Numbered from the stretch's first letter, positions 23,380 through 50,840 are shown. The stretch: 64,000 nucleotides of DNA from Allolobophora icterica (GCA_963556255.1 OY744616.1:33845121-33909120); one strand, 5' to 3'. Numbers and translations are program-made. The notes: generated by a model not told the origin, from the letters alone.

Positions 23380-23665
23380 TTTTCGGAAGTACATTAATTT
23401 ATGTACTTGTAGTTGGGCCCCGCGCTGATGGCTGGCTAGTGCGGGCCGGGATCACAGCATCCGGGCCCGCACTAGCCTTTAGACGGCCCTGATTTCGGGT
23501 CCTGTGCAGAGTATACTGTACGGCTCCCCCCATGACACAAGTCAACTTGTTTTTCATTGCTATTCATTTGTTCATGTTAAATTTTCTGTGACATTTTCGG
23601 GTCCCCTAACTTGCGGGCCCTGTACGACCGCAAGGTTCGCACAACCCTAAGGCCTGCACTGCTAC
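23380..23665 (-). mobile_element. hAT-type repeat fragment
   Basis: GGGCCC-rich sequence homologous, in inverted orientation, to 62265-62800; for example CATTTTCGGGTCCCCTAAC near 23593 matches the complement of 62305-62335. It preserves the empty state (CAGTATACTCTGCAC on the minus strand) of a site that carries TAGGCCTA in the other copy. Confidence 0.7.
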
Positions 23666-24760
23666 ATATGTCATTGATGCATATGTAATCCATGCATAAT
23701 TAGGCCTAAATGCTACAACTGTTGAATCTGTATTTGGCATATTTGTATATGTCTTACAACAGTGCATCATTAAGTGACAATGCTGTGACTGGCGCATGTC
23801 TGTTGAATAGGAGCTTCTTACTGCATACTGGAACAAGGAAAGCATTGTGTTTTTATTCCGTTCAGACTGCAAATCGAATGATCTATTCTATCCAGATACT
23901 AATATTGCGCACTGACAGAGTTAGTCTCTTTTAAACACTGTTAAACACAGTGCTCTCCAATAATCTGTTGATATAAAATAGACTTTTGTAATTTGAAGTG
24001 ATTAATCTAAGAGAGTGTCGTGAAAAATTAAATTGTCAGAAAATTAATACTGTAATTTTATTATTTTATCGAACTAAAATTACTAGCTAGGCCTATTCTG
24101 TCCGTCATCCGATCCTATGTTGTGGCTTTACATAGCGATGAATTTGCGCTTATAATATCATCATCAGGTGGAGTGCATCAACGTTTCTAAGTGTAGGCCT
24201 ATGTTTTATAAGCTGCTTGAAGACCAACTCCGATTCTGCATTATGTCGTATTACACACATTGTTGACATTTTGCCTGGAAACAAAATACGCTAGACTAGT
24301 GTCTGCTCTTAGCAGATTTGATTAAAGTAAAAATGGCCTGCATTGATATAGCTATATCGGTCAGGCCTTCGCGTTTCACTTATGTCTAGTGGTTCTTCCT
24401 TGCAACCATTATAGACCTAGATGGATCGATTTGGATCGTGACTGTAATTATCTCCTGTCTATGGAGCAGACATATGGTCGTACAAATCACGGACCTCTGT
24501 AGAAACAACCTAGCGTCATTGTGTGGTGTCTGAAAAGGAAAAGAGCAACACTACCCGCAGAACTATATTAATCACATAAGAATATACTTTGAAGCTCCCA
24601 ACACGACTGGCTGTGCATAGCAAAATAGGACTTTGATTATTGTAAATATGTTCGTACTGTATACATACTGTACGTAGGTAAGTGCCTGGCACTGCCTGGG
24701 TGTATCTAGGTAGAGCGCGTTTCAAGGATCGTCGAAACGCCACATTACCATAAGACGATT
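23666..24760. other. Non-coding, no feature recognised
   Basis: Contains three TAGGCCTA octamers (23701, 24088, 24194) but no gene. Confidence 0.5.
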
Positions 24761-24764
24761 GCAC

Positions 24765-24943
24765 ATGAAGAAGAAGAAGAAGAAGAAGAAGAAGAAGAAG
24801 AAGAGGAGGAGGAGGAGGAGGAGGAGGAGGAGGAGGAGGAGGAGAGGTTGAGGAGGAGGAAGAAGAAGAGGAGGAAAAGGAGGAGGAGGAGAATGAGGAG
24901 GAGGAGGAGGAGGAAGAAGAAGAAGAAGAAGAAGAAGAAGAAG
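24765..24943. repeat. (GAA/GGA)n microsatellite
   Basis: Purine trinucleotide tract that abuts the 3' tail of the minus-strand SINE at 24944-25235 and looks like an expansion of that tail. Confidence 0.95.
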
Positions 24944-25235
24944 AGAGTCCCTTAAGCTAGCCCTGAGGCACCCATGGGTGTGAAGTGTTAGCGACTTCAT
25001 TTTCCTAGCCTCGGCATATGAGGGCGGGTGGCCAGTCCTCTCTCTCGCCATCTCATCTTCCCACCGACAGTGCACGGTCAGTGTTTTCATCATAGCTGAA
25101 TTGGCTAGGGCCTAGGGGGCACTGGTGGGGCAAAAAATCTCTAACCATATTTCTGCCGTGGCGGGGATTTCAACCCCCGACCTCTAGATTGACAGTCCAG
25201 CATGCTAACTACTACACTATCGAGTACTGAAAACC
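24944..25235 (-). mobile_element. tRNA-derived SINE (family A), minus strand
   Basis: On the minus strand: A box TAGTGTAGTAGTTAGC near 25206-25222, B box GGTTGAAATCC near 25165-25180, the family body with GAAGTCGCTAACA, and a (TTC)n tail running into the microsatellite. It carries TAGGGCCTA at 25106 where the 5275 copy has a plain TA. Confidence 0.8.
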
Positions 25236-25633
25236 TAACCATACCCAACATACCAAAATGGGTCAATGTTCAAACCTAGAAGAAACACTGGCGCTATATA
25301 ATCAGTAATGCGATAAGGCCATCTGGCGGTTAGTTGCTGCCATTATTCTATTGTGCTCCATCAGATCAACTGAAACTTCAATATCGTAAGTATTCGTGTC
25401 ATAGGTATAATAGTCCTTTATGTCCTGACTGTAATTATCTCTAGTGGGCGTTGATCTGCAACATAGCCTGTCTGTCCTGTAATTGCATGAAGGCCAACAG
25501 AGATGGTCCGAATCAAAGGGTAATTTCGCTGTCAGTTCCAGCCGCGTCACGTCATATATTATGTAGTTATGTGGAACAAAGATTAGAGAGTGGAATTGCT
25601 TTCATAGATGAGAGAGAGTGTGTGTTTGTGTGC

Positions 25634-25673
<40 letters not shown>

Positions 25674-26154
25674 GACTCCTGTCATGGTCCCAACACGCTT
25701 CAAACGTGCAATTCCACCCACAGTTGTTCTAAAAAAGCTATTAAACTGAAATTCATTAGTGCAGTTGTTCAACCGTTGACCGAAAACTGTTCTTGAGTTC
25801 GACCCAGTTAGTTAAAATCCCAATCATATTCTCAAATTGGGTAGATATTTCACTCACTGTGTCGAGCTCCCTATCTTTTGTGCAAGCTACTTCAGCACAT
25901 TGTTCCTTATGTTCTGCAGATGTGTCTCAAGGATACTGCTGACACTACCGTCTCGATCAGTTTCTTGGGCATTCGTTGTGGGATCCAATACAGGTACAGT
26001 CCACAAAAACACTGTGTCTTGGCAAGCATTCCCCAACGCCACCTTTGCGGCATTATAACGATTGCTGTCGCTGGTTTATGGAGCATTAGGCAGATTTACT
26101 CCCATGTAATATGCAACAGCACACTGATGTTTTTACAAAATGTACCAGTGTTCC
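25236..26154. other. Non-coding, short ACAG tract only
   Basis: A small GA/ACAG microsatellite lies at 25633-25672. No gene recognised. Confidence 0.5.
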
Positions 26155-26961
26155 CTATGCGACACGAGCAAAGCCTTTATCAGAATTCACTTGATAATAC
26201 TGAGTGGAATCTTCCTTGGTTTGTACACGGTAAACATCTTTGACGATCAAGTCACTATTCAGAAAGTCGGCCTTCTTTAGTAAGTGCCTCAGCTTATAAA
26301 CGTTAACTCTCATGCGATTGTGAGCAAATTCGAGGAACCGACTGCGGTGGAATTCTTCCATTGTTGTGATGATAGCATACATCAAGGAAACAGTATTGTA
26401 CTGTTTCACTCGATTAACACCTATGTCTTTAGAAACACGGATGTTGGCCCCTGCATAGTTGTTGGTGTTGTGTCCCGGCAGAGCAGATATCTTTCGGTAA
26501 GCACAACAACACCATTCAACCCGACGATTCCACCATGATTGAAAATATTTCAAAAAGTCAGCGTAATTGTTCTCTGCCAAAAGTTTGCATAGCTTTTCAT
26601 AGCTGTCATTGGCTTCTTGTTCACTGTCTACATAAATAACACCTCGAAAACATCTCATGACCTTTGGCCTATCATAAATAGCCACTTTCTACAAAAACCA
26701 CATTTCATTGTAACTGTAATTAGTAACTTCTACTGCGCCGGTGCACAACGCATAAACCAATGACACACCAAAGCCATATTCTGCCTGCTGGAACTTGTCC
26801 CACAGACAGTAAATTTGCCTGTTTCTATCCCAAGTATCTTTGTGTAGTAAACATTGATATGAAAGTACATGTGTGATGCCGTAGCGAATCGCCGAAACCC
26901 AATTCCGCAAGAGATCATTACAGGCAGCCTACTGAAAGAAGAAATTATTGATGAACAGGTA
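26155..26961 (-). pseudogene. MULE/SWIM-type transposase-like pseudogene, C-terminal part
   Basis: The minus-strand frame from about 26930 to 26155 is open except for an in-frame TAG at 26689-26691. Landmarks are YFQSWWNRRVEWCCCAYR, the GHNTNNYAGANIRVSKDI block and ATTMEEFHRSRF, seen in SWIM-finger/Mutator-like proteins that are multicopy in marine invertebrates. The N-terminal part of the same gene resumes at 27878-28420 beyond an inserted mariner. The interruption and the stop make it non-functional. Confidence 0.65.
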
Positions 26962-27877
26962 TTTACGAAGAAGTTATGAGCCTAACCTATTTAAACAAAA
27001 GGTACAAGAATGAGCACACATTTATTTTTCACCATAGACAACATAGCCACCGCTTACGTCAATGCACAGTTTGTAATGATCTCGGAGTTTTTCAATGCCA
27101 GTAAAATAGAATAGTTCTGACTGCCCTATCAACCACTCTTTCGCCGTATACTTGAGCTCAGTACCGGTCGAATATCTCCGTTCACGAAGGTGTTTTTAAA
27201 ATTTGGAAACAGGTGGTAATCATTTGGTGCCAGTTCAGGAGAGTATGATGGATGGCGCATTTCTTGAAGTCCGCATTCAACTACAGCAGCTTGTCCAACA
27301 TGTGAGCTACGGACATCGACGATCCTTCATTTTCTGGTCAAGCAGTGGAGGGATCCATCGCGCACAGACTTTAGTCATCAACAAATGTTCATGAAAATTC
27401 GTCTTAACTGAACCAGTGCTAATGCCCACAGTGTCAGCTATCTGCTGCACATTGACTCGACGATTTCGTAAGACAATATTTTTACACCACGACAGGTTCC
27501 TTAACAGACAGCTTCAGATGGGCGTCCAGACCGGGGCTCATCTTCAAGGCTTGTTCTGCCTCAAAGAAACTCGGCTTGACCATGGCATATGATGGCGTAT
27601 CTTCATTGTATACAACAATCATTCGGTTGTGCATCTGCTGCGGCTGAAAGTTCTACGGTGTTAAAAATTCTATCATTGTGCGATAGCGAATTTTCCTAAA
27701 ATCAGACATACTGTGGTTCCACCTAAGTTCTATAAATTGTACCTCGTAAAATAAAGCAGACGATATAAATTTTTAGAAGACCCTAACAACACTCTGTATA
27801 TAAGGCCTATAACATTTGTCCGTCCAAAAGTATAGCGGAAGATAGCCAGGCTCAAAACTTATTGAATGCTCCTCGTA
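26962..27877 (-). mobile_element. Mariner-type transposon, decayed, nested in the MULE-like gene
   Basis: The left end in transposase sense is TTTTACGAGGAGCATTCAAT (27880 downwards). The right end carries GGCTCATAACTTC-TTCGTAA, an imperfect inverted copy missing about 12 bases. The frame is broken by many stops but shows mariner transposase landmarks: FRKIRYRTMIEFLTP at the start, PENEGSSMSVAHMLDKLL in the middle and LNWHQMITTCFQILK near the end. About 0.92 kb, shorter than a full element. Dead. Confidence 0.75.
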
Positions 27878-28420
27878 AAACCTGTTTGAACTTGTCAACG
27901 ATGGCATTTTTGATAGCCGTTCCCGCTCGCAAATATCGACCTGATCTGTTGTCCAAACTTGATGTTTGTGGGCACCAGTGAAGCTGAACGTGACGACCAG
28001 TCCTTGTTTCACATAGCTTTCTCCCTTTATCCCATCGGTTAGCATAACACAAGGTGTCACACTCTGAATGCCAACAAACAATAGTTGTTTGCAGCCAGTA
28101 GTATAGTGCTAGTGTTCAATCAATCACTGACTAGGCCTATATAATTTTAAGCTTTTATTTCTGTCGCTGTGCTGGCATAAGTAATCAACACGATAAGCGT
28201 TCCTGCATGCCTTCTGTTCCTTGTTCCACCAGGTAACAAAACCCAGTCACACTTGCAAATTCTTCAAGCCACTGTTTCACTTCATCCTTGTTTGTTGGCG
28301 TTGCTCGCATGATAACGTCAGCTGCACTCTTTAGATTCTTTGCATATGATTTGAAATGTTGTTTGAAATGATCATGAAGTTGTGTGTTGAACTGACCGCC
28401 TGTAAACTGTTTATGTGAGA
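27878..28420 (-). pseudogene. MULE/SWIM-type transposase-like pseudogene, N-terminal part
   Basis: The minus-strand reading begins near HDHFKQHFKSYAKNLKSAAD and continues EEFASVTGFCYLVEQG and, after a stop and frame changes, VVTFSFTGAHKHQVWTT. The order matches the N-terminal half of the protein whose C-terminal part is at 26155-26961. Assignment is by overall pattern and is moderate. Confidence 0.5.
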
Positions 28421-30085
28421 GACTTTTGACCCTTTTGGATTACCCTTTTGACGCCAGCACTTGTAATGCTATTGGCGAAACTGTCATAATTTGATCTGTC
28501 TGTTGTGTGTTACTTCAGTGAACAATAAACAATTCAATCAACATCGTTCGACAGCTTTTCATTCATTTCTTGACAGAAAAATTGTCAGAAAATGATGGAA
28601 AATGTTGATATGAACAACGAACGCTACAAAAGATCCCTCAGACAAACAACACCTGCGTAGGTGTCTTTGAATTTCGACGCGTGCGGTCGATTCGCCGTGG
28701 CACTCCCTCTTCCGACCGGAAATTTCGCTATAAAAAGCACTCCGCCGTTATGCTTTCTCGGTTTTATGTACGTAGACCTGGTCTCTTATAGCTAGAAAAT
28801 CGTTGAATCTGGTCTCATATAGGTAGAAACTCGTTGAATCTGATCTCATATACAAAGAAAGTATAACAACGCGTGGGCCTAAATGTAGGCTACGTTCCAT
28901 AACAGGCTTCCATGAAATCTGTGCCATGAGCTTCTACTTTGTGTGCCTTTATTGAAATGGTCTTATGTTATCTTTTCTGATGAGGCGCTATATGAATAAT
29001 TACCTGATGTGCGTCTTAGGCTAAACCCATGTCATCCCACAGTAACAGCACAGTATAACGGATGATGCTTGATGAAGAAGATGATAATTTAAATGTTGTA
29101 CCTTTTGATCAATAACACACACTTTAATATATTTATGTATCTCAAAGAAACGATAGATATTTTCGTTTAATGCTAAATCAGACTGACAGGAGTTAATGTG
29201 GTAATGATAGCTGTGATAAATACTTTTGACAGAAACGAAAGAAGGAAATGGGAAGAACTAAAGATGGGAAAGTGGGAATCAGTGCAGAAGCCAAGAGGAC
29301 TAAGAGAAGTTAAGCAATTGAATGAACAATCAGGTTAAATAGTTAAATAAAAGTCTGCATTTAAAGCAAAAACGCTCTTGGGGAGCATAGACGAATACAA
29401 TATAGTCCGCAAAAATTTTCTAAAATCACAGGCATTGTAAACATTTTAAGAAGCTCAGCCCTAGCGAAACATCTAAAATAAACATTCGTGAGTCCAGCAA
29501 TTTTATAAAAGTTCTAGAGAAAGCTGGAGCCTTTTAATGAACGAAAGTGTGCTTTTTACAAGAATTCTCTTACCATACAGAGGTGTAGGCCTATATATAG
29601 CTAGTAAAGAAAATTAAAATCACAGTCATTGTTTGCATCTGCAGGAGCACCTTCATGAAGTATTTGAAACATAAATTTGCGAAGTCTCATGATGTGTGAG
29701 ATCACCCACAAAAATTCACCCGCAATCAAACAAATCTTTACAGCGCCACTCAAAATCCACATAGCCTATACACCAGCGAGATATATGGCGCTTTAAAGGT
29801 CTAACCATACATGCCTAAAGGCTCATTAGACTATCTGCGTCGTGCCTAATTGCGTTGTTGTCTGTTGTGGAAGCTTCCCAGACAGCCATGCTCATTGGGT
29901 TTTATATATAGCTGGCCCGCATCGTGTGCTGGTGCAGATTGGTGGCCAGCATGGACCCAGTGGGGCTAGCAATGTGGTCCATTAGCAGTAGAGATTCAAC
30001 TCAGAGATATCTTTTACCGGTTAATGTAAACAAGTAACAACTTTCAAATATTTACATTTTCTTACTTATTTACCTACTAGTTATG
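28421..30085. other. Non-coding; one short tandem repeat
   Basis: Three units of about 30 bp based on GAATCTGGTCTCATATAGG lie at 28782-28855. Nothing else recognised. Confidence 0.55.
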
Positions 30086-30216
30086 TCATGTCTGCAGGTA
30101 GGCCTATCTATGCACGGAAGTACGTATACTGTAAACCTACATACATACGTATTTATAAATACAGATTTGTATGTATGATTTGTATACGTATGATTTGTGT
30201 GTGTGATTTATATGTG

Positions 30217-30221
<5 letters not shown>

Positions 30222-30311
<90 letters not shown>
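30222..30311. repeat. (TA)n microsatellite
   Basis: About 90 bp of pure TA. Confidence 0.98.
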
Positions 30312-30313
<2 letters not shown>

Positions 30314-31300
30314 CTGTGTATCTGATCATTTGTAGAGATTGTAGTTGTTGACTTAGCACCCAGTTGTAGTTCTAGACAAGCATAATTCAGCCTCTATATC
30401 TAGAGTTCTGTATCTTCTAAATCTTCTAATTTTTTAATTAGCCGGAGTTCCACCGAAGGAGCAGGAAGAGTAGAGCCACTGACAGCAGCACCGAGTAGTC
30501 CTCCGTTGCTCTTTCCATTCGTAAGTTGGAATTCGTAATTTGTGTTGAAGTAGCAACAATTTTTTCCGTTCATTATTCTCGACTTTTTTTCTTTGTTGCA
30601 GGAAACCTAAACAAGGCACAAATGTTTCCCATCTTGAATAATTAACCAAAAATACAGAATAAATCGTTAGCGTAGGGGCACTATTGTAACTCTTCTCTGT
30701 CATCAAGCAGTAGAATTTTCCGTCGGCGTAGGACGAGAAAACGACACTAGTTAATCACGTACCATTTGGCCAAGCATGCATTTGAAGTGATGCAGCTGCG
30801 TGTATCAAGTGGAAAGATCATGACAGGTAGACCCCATTCATGAAAATGTCGAGGTGAACCAATTAGCACAACTGACGTGGTTACGGTAATTTCATTAGCA
30901 CGCCTAATGGTAATTTGAATGGTAAATATGAAAACAAATTATTATCATTGTCTTAGTTATAAAATAGATCACTTAGGGCCTATATTATACGTATATTGCG
31001 TTATATATTTGATATGATAATTTATATTTTATTGTTATGTTACATATGATTATAAATTGCCTTATTTACCGAAGAGATGCTATATTGTTATATATAGGAT
31101 TATATATAATATATAATAATTTTTACTATGAACAATATTGCGTGTAATATTAAATTATGGTCTGCCTTCACTCTGCAGAAACAGGTAGGTTGCCAGGCAA
31201 CATGTGACATGAAAGCATGAGTTTCTATTTTCTCTGCCTCTCTATCGCCAACGGTTGAATACCATTGCATTTGGTCGAGGTCAAGTATTGTCGGGTCGGG
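30312..31300. other. Non-coding, no feature recognised
   Basis: AT-rich, no gene recognised. Confidence 0.5.
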
Positions 31301-31304
31301 AGAG

Positions 31305-31530
31305 CTACATACACATACATACACACATACATAGTATTACATACATATACATACATACATACATACCGATGTATGTATGTATTCATGTATGTACGTAATA
31401 ACATAAATAACATACATATATATACTCATACATACATACATAAATACTTATAGGTATGTATGCATGCATGTACATACATGTACTCATAAATACACACATG
31501 CATACACATATATATAGTTATATACATATA

Positions 31531-31590
<60 letters not shown>
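31305..31590. repeat. (ACAT)n and (TA)n microsatellites
   Basis: Degenerate ACAT/GTAT repeats to about 31500, then TA at 31533-31590, which is the left insertion flank of the following transposon. Confidence 0.95.
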
Positions 31591-31594
<4 letters not shown>

Positions 31595-33563
31595 GGTGGT
31601 CCTTAGCTCCATGTAAAAAATTTGTTGGGGGAATTTTAAACGAGGCACCCTCCAAACTTTTAGTTTTAGGTACAAAAATAATAATACTGAAAAGTTTGTG
31701 GAGATTTTATGAGTTTTAGAGGTTGCTACCGGACATAACATAATTATATCAAATATATTGTAAAAACGCACACAATACATAGAATATTGTATAGGCCTAC
31801 TATTCTTATGAACAAATTCAAAACAAATTCTGGTGGGCAGTGGTGGACGGTAGTATTTACTATTTGGGTCAAGACACACAAGTGAACATTAAAATGTTTA
31901 GTTCCAGTTACTACTTAATGTATTAATGAATCAGTGTCTTTGTTCCTGTTTGGATATCTGTGACGATATTCCAGAAACTGCTTATGATCGTCATTATTTG
32001 TTTGAAGCTTGTTATACTCGTCCATGAGCTCATTACCTCATAAACTTACCTCATAAATTGAGTCTAAGGAAATGCAAGTCAATGGAACTGCATACCCAAT
32101 TACCCATCGCCACCTCTATGGAAAATATTTTCTTCCAGTTCTCCACGCTCTGCTATGTATTTCACATCTCTTACTGAGGTGGCAGTGGCCTTGGCCAAAC
32201 TTGTAGTTCTCATCGTTTGGCCAAGTATCAACATCTTGTTGGATGAAACTTGCTGGAATGCATGTAATGCTGAAGAATCTTCTAGTGTTTTCCGTGATAA
32301 AATTTTCCAGTTGCTTCCAGCTGATCAGAGGTTACTTGGTATTCTCTTTAGTGGATGTTCGATGCCAGTTTTGTCCAGAGGAGCAGCCATATGGCGCTTG
32401 ATAAATCAATGGAGACCCCATCATCAAAGAACGCAAAAGTCTCCAATTCCTCCGACAGATACCAGAAGTGACCCGGAAATGTCTTCATTGCAACCTCTGC
32501 ACCTGCACAATTTTTCTCCTTGTTTATCAATCTGTCAATGTCCTTCAAGAGCTCCAGGTCTATTCGAGGAGCCAATGGTGCATATGATGCTTGAAACCAG
32601 ACTTTGACATACAGCATTACTGTGAACAAGCAGATGTCAGCTATCCCCTTTTCTTCTCTTCTTGTCAACTTGAACTGTCTCTTGAACATCCAAATCTTAA
32701 GACTATAAATACTCTTGGCCATCCACTTTGTTCTATGCAGCCCAGCTGGTGCACTGAATGATATACCCCTGGAATAAACGCCGCCGAAGAAAGTGATGGT
32801 CAGCTCCAAAAGTTTGTGACAGGAAATTGCTTCTTGTAAAAACTCATCGGATGTCACTGTGTTCTATTTTGATCGGTCTATAAGTCGCCAGTTTCTCGGG
32901 AATCTCTGATAATCACTATGTCTGGACCTTGGGATGGGCCAAGAGAAAGCATGACCACTGCCTCCAACATTATTTTTAGTATGTGATGGCGACATGCACG
33001 CCACAACATATCCTTGTCCAGCCTATGCTCCAACACAATGATATAACTATAATTTGATTAATAACTACTTACTGCTTGCTTACTTATTGACATCTTTTCC
33101 ATAATGCATTTGGCAACCATTTTGTTTCATATTGGGCTTCTTAAAAAGTATACTGCATACTTTGTTAGTCAAAGAAAAACACTAAAAGACCACTGAGTTT
33201 GAAAAAATAAATAATTTATTTCTACGTTTGTTTATCAAATAAATAAATAAATAAATAAACATGAGTACTATTAGGGTATACTAATTGCTAGAAGTCATTT
33301 ATAGTGTTCAATAATGAATTACACACACAACTGTATGTCACTTTGCAATTTTCTCACCTGCTAACATCAGTTCAATTAAGAAAATTGCAATGGCTGGTCT
33401 AAATGAATTCCTCGTGGCATAGGCTTAAACTTTAGCATCTGGTAGCAACCTCTAAATATTGTCAGATCCTCTTCAAATTTTTTCTGAATTTTTTCTTCAT
33501 CAATAGAAACAAAAGCATAGGGTGCCTCATTGTGAAATCAGACTTTCAAAAATAAGGACCACC

Positions 33564-33567
<4 letters not shown>
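31591..33567 (-). mobile_element. Unclassified DNA transposon with about 145-bp inverted repeats
   Basis: The outer ends TTAGGGTGGTCCTTA and, at the right, TAAGGACCACCCTAA are perfect inverted copies. Weaker pairing extends to TAGAGGTTGCTACC about 145 bp in on both sides (31719 and complement at 33443). It is inserted in a TA microsatellite, so the target duplication is TA or cannot be told. About 1.98 kb, with a decayed minus-strand transposase-like frame. Confidence 0.82.
31940..33010 (-). pseudogene. Decayed transposase-like gene of the 31591-33567 element
   Basis: The best frame (about 32857 to 32348) has LHRTKWMAKSIYSLKIWMFK, KLTRREEKGIADICLF and FPGHFWYLSEELETFAFFDD. I associate this pattern with a multicopy transposon protein of invertebrates but cannot assign it to a named superfamily. 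Upstream, WRLIDRSK precedes a stop. Downstream, toward 31940, the frame is broken repeatedly. Confidence 0.6.

Positions 33568-33608
<41 letters not shown>
33568..33608. repeat. (TA)n microsatellite, right flank of transposon
   Basis: Continuation of the TA tract split by the transposon. Confidence 0.95.
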
Positions 33609-33610
<2 letters not shown>

Positions 33611-33728
33611 TTTTCTGAAGAGATGCTATATACGTTCGCTGAAGAGGTCCTGTAGAGAGTTTTCTGAATAGGTGTTATATCAATGAACACTTGTGCTTAC
33701 GATTATGCATATATACGAGTATATATAT

Positions 33729-49113
<15,385 letters not shown>

Positions 49114-49228
49114 GATGATGGTGATGCGGACTGTTGAAGTAACTCGTTTCTAGTCCTCGTCTGTGGGAGTAATAATATCGTAAATCGATTAGTAGGTTTT
49201 AAAAATTATTTTGACAACCATATAATAT

Positions 49229-49323
49229 GTTGTTTTGGTATCGTTACACAAACTACTAAACTTGCCACTTTAATCGTTGTTTTGGTATCGTTACACAAAC
49301 TACTAAACTTGCCACTTTAATCG
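49229..49323. repeat. Perfect 47-bp tandem duplication upstream of the SLC5 start
   Basis: Two identical 47-bp units beginning near TTGTTTTGGTATCG, 115-210 bp upstream of the ATG, so in the presumed promoter or 5'UTR. Confidence 0.9.
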
Positions 49324-49998
49324 TCATTAAAGCATGCCTATTAACTTCTTTGCAAATCACATTGGCCCACACGACTGCATGACGAGGGATGGGCATCCTG
49401 ATGTGCGATCAAACCTGGTCTTATAGGCCGTCTGCTTGTAGTTCGCCATTGCTGTTTTCACTTTTAACAAAACCCAGTCAACCTGGGTCCAAACAACTCG
49501 TCTAGGGCTTTATCAACGTTGGTAAAACATTTGTCACCGAACAGGTTGATTACTAACGTTTGCAACGTTAATGAGACGTCCAGATTCTAACGTAGCCTAT
49601 TATTCAGCGTTCCCAATTAAAACAAAACGTTGAAAAACGTTTGTGTGCTGCCTAGGGACGTGAATTATTTACCACCAATGAGGAACTGCTGGGCGGTGGC
49701 GCTATCGTGTGCCGCGGACAAAGGCAAAAGGGCTGTCATTGCTCCACATTAGCGAAGCAGCTTGGTTCTTAATTAGACTCTGAACGTGCTGCCAACATTT
49801 ATGCTGTCAGTTTTGCATGGGAATCACATGGCTGGGCTCCACCCATACTTAACAGAACGGTAATTTTTTGTCTGTTGTGCTTGCGTGGTGAAATCAAGTT
49901 TGGTGGATATATCTGTGCGGTATTGATCATAAGTATCTATATACTTGCAAATAGCTACGCAAATCTTATACAAATAGTACTCACTGATAGCCTACGTA
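49324..49998. other. Upstream of the SLC5 start, no feature recognised
   Basis: Probably holds the transcription start, but I cannot point to a promoter element. Confidence 0.4.
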
Positions 49999-50006
49999 GG
50001 TCTCGG

Positions 50007-50832
50007 CATAGATGTTAAAATCGTTTTTTTCGTTTTTTATTTTTTTTCCAAAAAAACGTCGTTTTTTTGTTTTTATTTTTCTTATCTTTTTCCGTCTTTT
50101 ATTTCTTGTATATAACTTTATTTATTTATTTATTTACTGTCTGATAATTTTTTTCATCATCTGTTTAATTTTTTGTCTGATGTCCCTTAATTACGTTGTC
50201 TCCGTACATTCAAGGATTCAGCTAACCTACGTCTCTATTTACGTCATCATTTGAGAAATAAATACTTTATAAAATAGCACAGTACAAGAAGTAAAATTTT
50301 AAAAAGTTACTTCTAAGTTATCTAAAATGCCTAAAGAAAAGGGTGCGGATTGGATTCACGTTACTTTGATAAACGAGAAAGACCAAAACTCAGCATTGGC
50401 TAAATTGAAATGCATTTCCTGTGAGAAAGTTTACACTATATAATCTATATAGTGTAATAGACTACAAAGTTTAGTTTTTAATTGTGTTAGTTTAGTCAGC
50501 ATGGACTTATGTGGACTTATGTTTACAATTTAAATTTTAAGAGATTTCAATATTTTTAATGGCTCAATTTCTTATTAAACCAAACCTGTAAGAAATAAAA
50601 TAACTGTTGTAGAATGATGTTATTTAGTGTTTATTAATAAAGTTGTGTTATTTGCTAATTAAATTCTGTAAATAAGGTTCTTATTTTAAATTGCAGTAGG
50701 GCCTACAAGATGCGAGAAAGTCAAATTATTTTCTTTTATCGTTTTTTTCGTTTTTTCCTGTTTATTATTTTTTCGAGAAAAACGACGTTTTTTCCGTTTT
50801 TTATTTAGTTTTTATCGTTTTTAACAACTATG
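50007..50832 (+). mobile_element. hAT-type element, internally deleted
   Basis: Perfect 8-bp target duplication GGTCTCGG at 49999-50006 and 50833-50840. Termini are CATAGATGTTAAAA and, inverted, CATAGTTGTTAAAA. T-rich subterminal blocks around AAAAACGTCGTTTTT recur at both ends. A BED-finger-like remnant of the transposase N-terminus remains inside. Confidence 0.85.
50327..50443 (+). pseudogene. BED zinc-finger-like N-terminal remnant of a hAT transposase
   Basis: A 38-residue frame starting MPKEKGADWIHVTL with KLKCISC, matching the W...KC..C start of a BED finger and then stopping. The His pair and the rest of the transposase are gone. Confidence 0.6.
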
Positions 50833-50840
50833 GGTCTCGG

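Noticed and set aside
27203..27394. Plus-strand open frame of 63 codons
   Set aside because: Antisense shadow of the decayed mariner transposase on the minus strand.
31591..31605. Telomere-like TTAGGG
   Set aside because: A single occurrence forming a transposon end, not an array.
32155..32607. Plus-strand open frame of 150 codons
   Set aside because: The minus strand of the same interval has the transposase-like motifs; this frame shows none.
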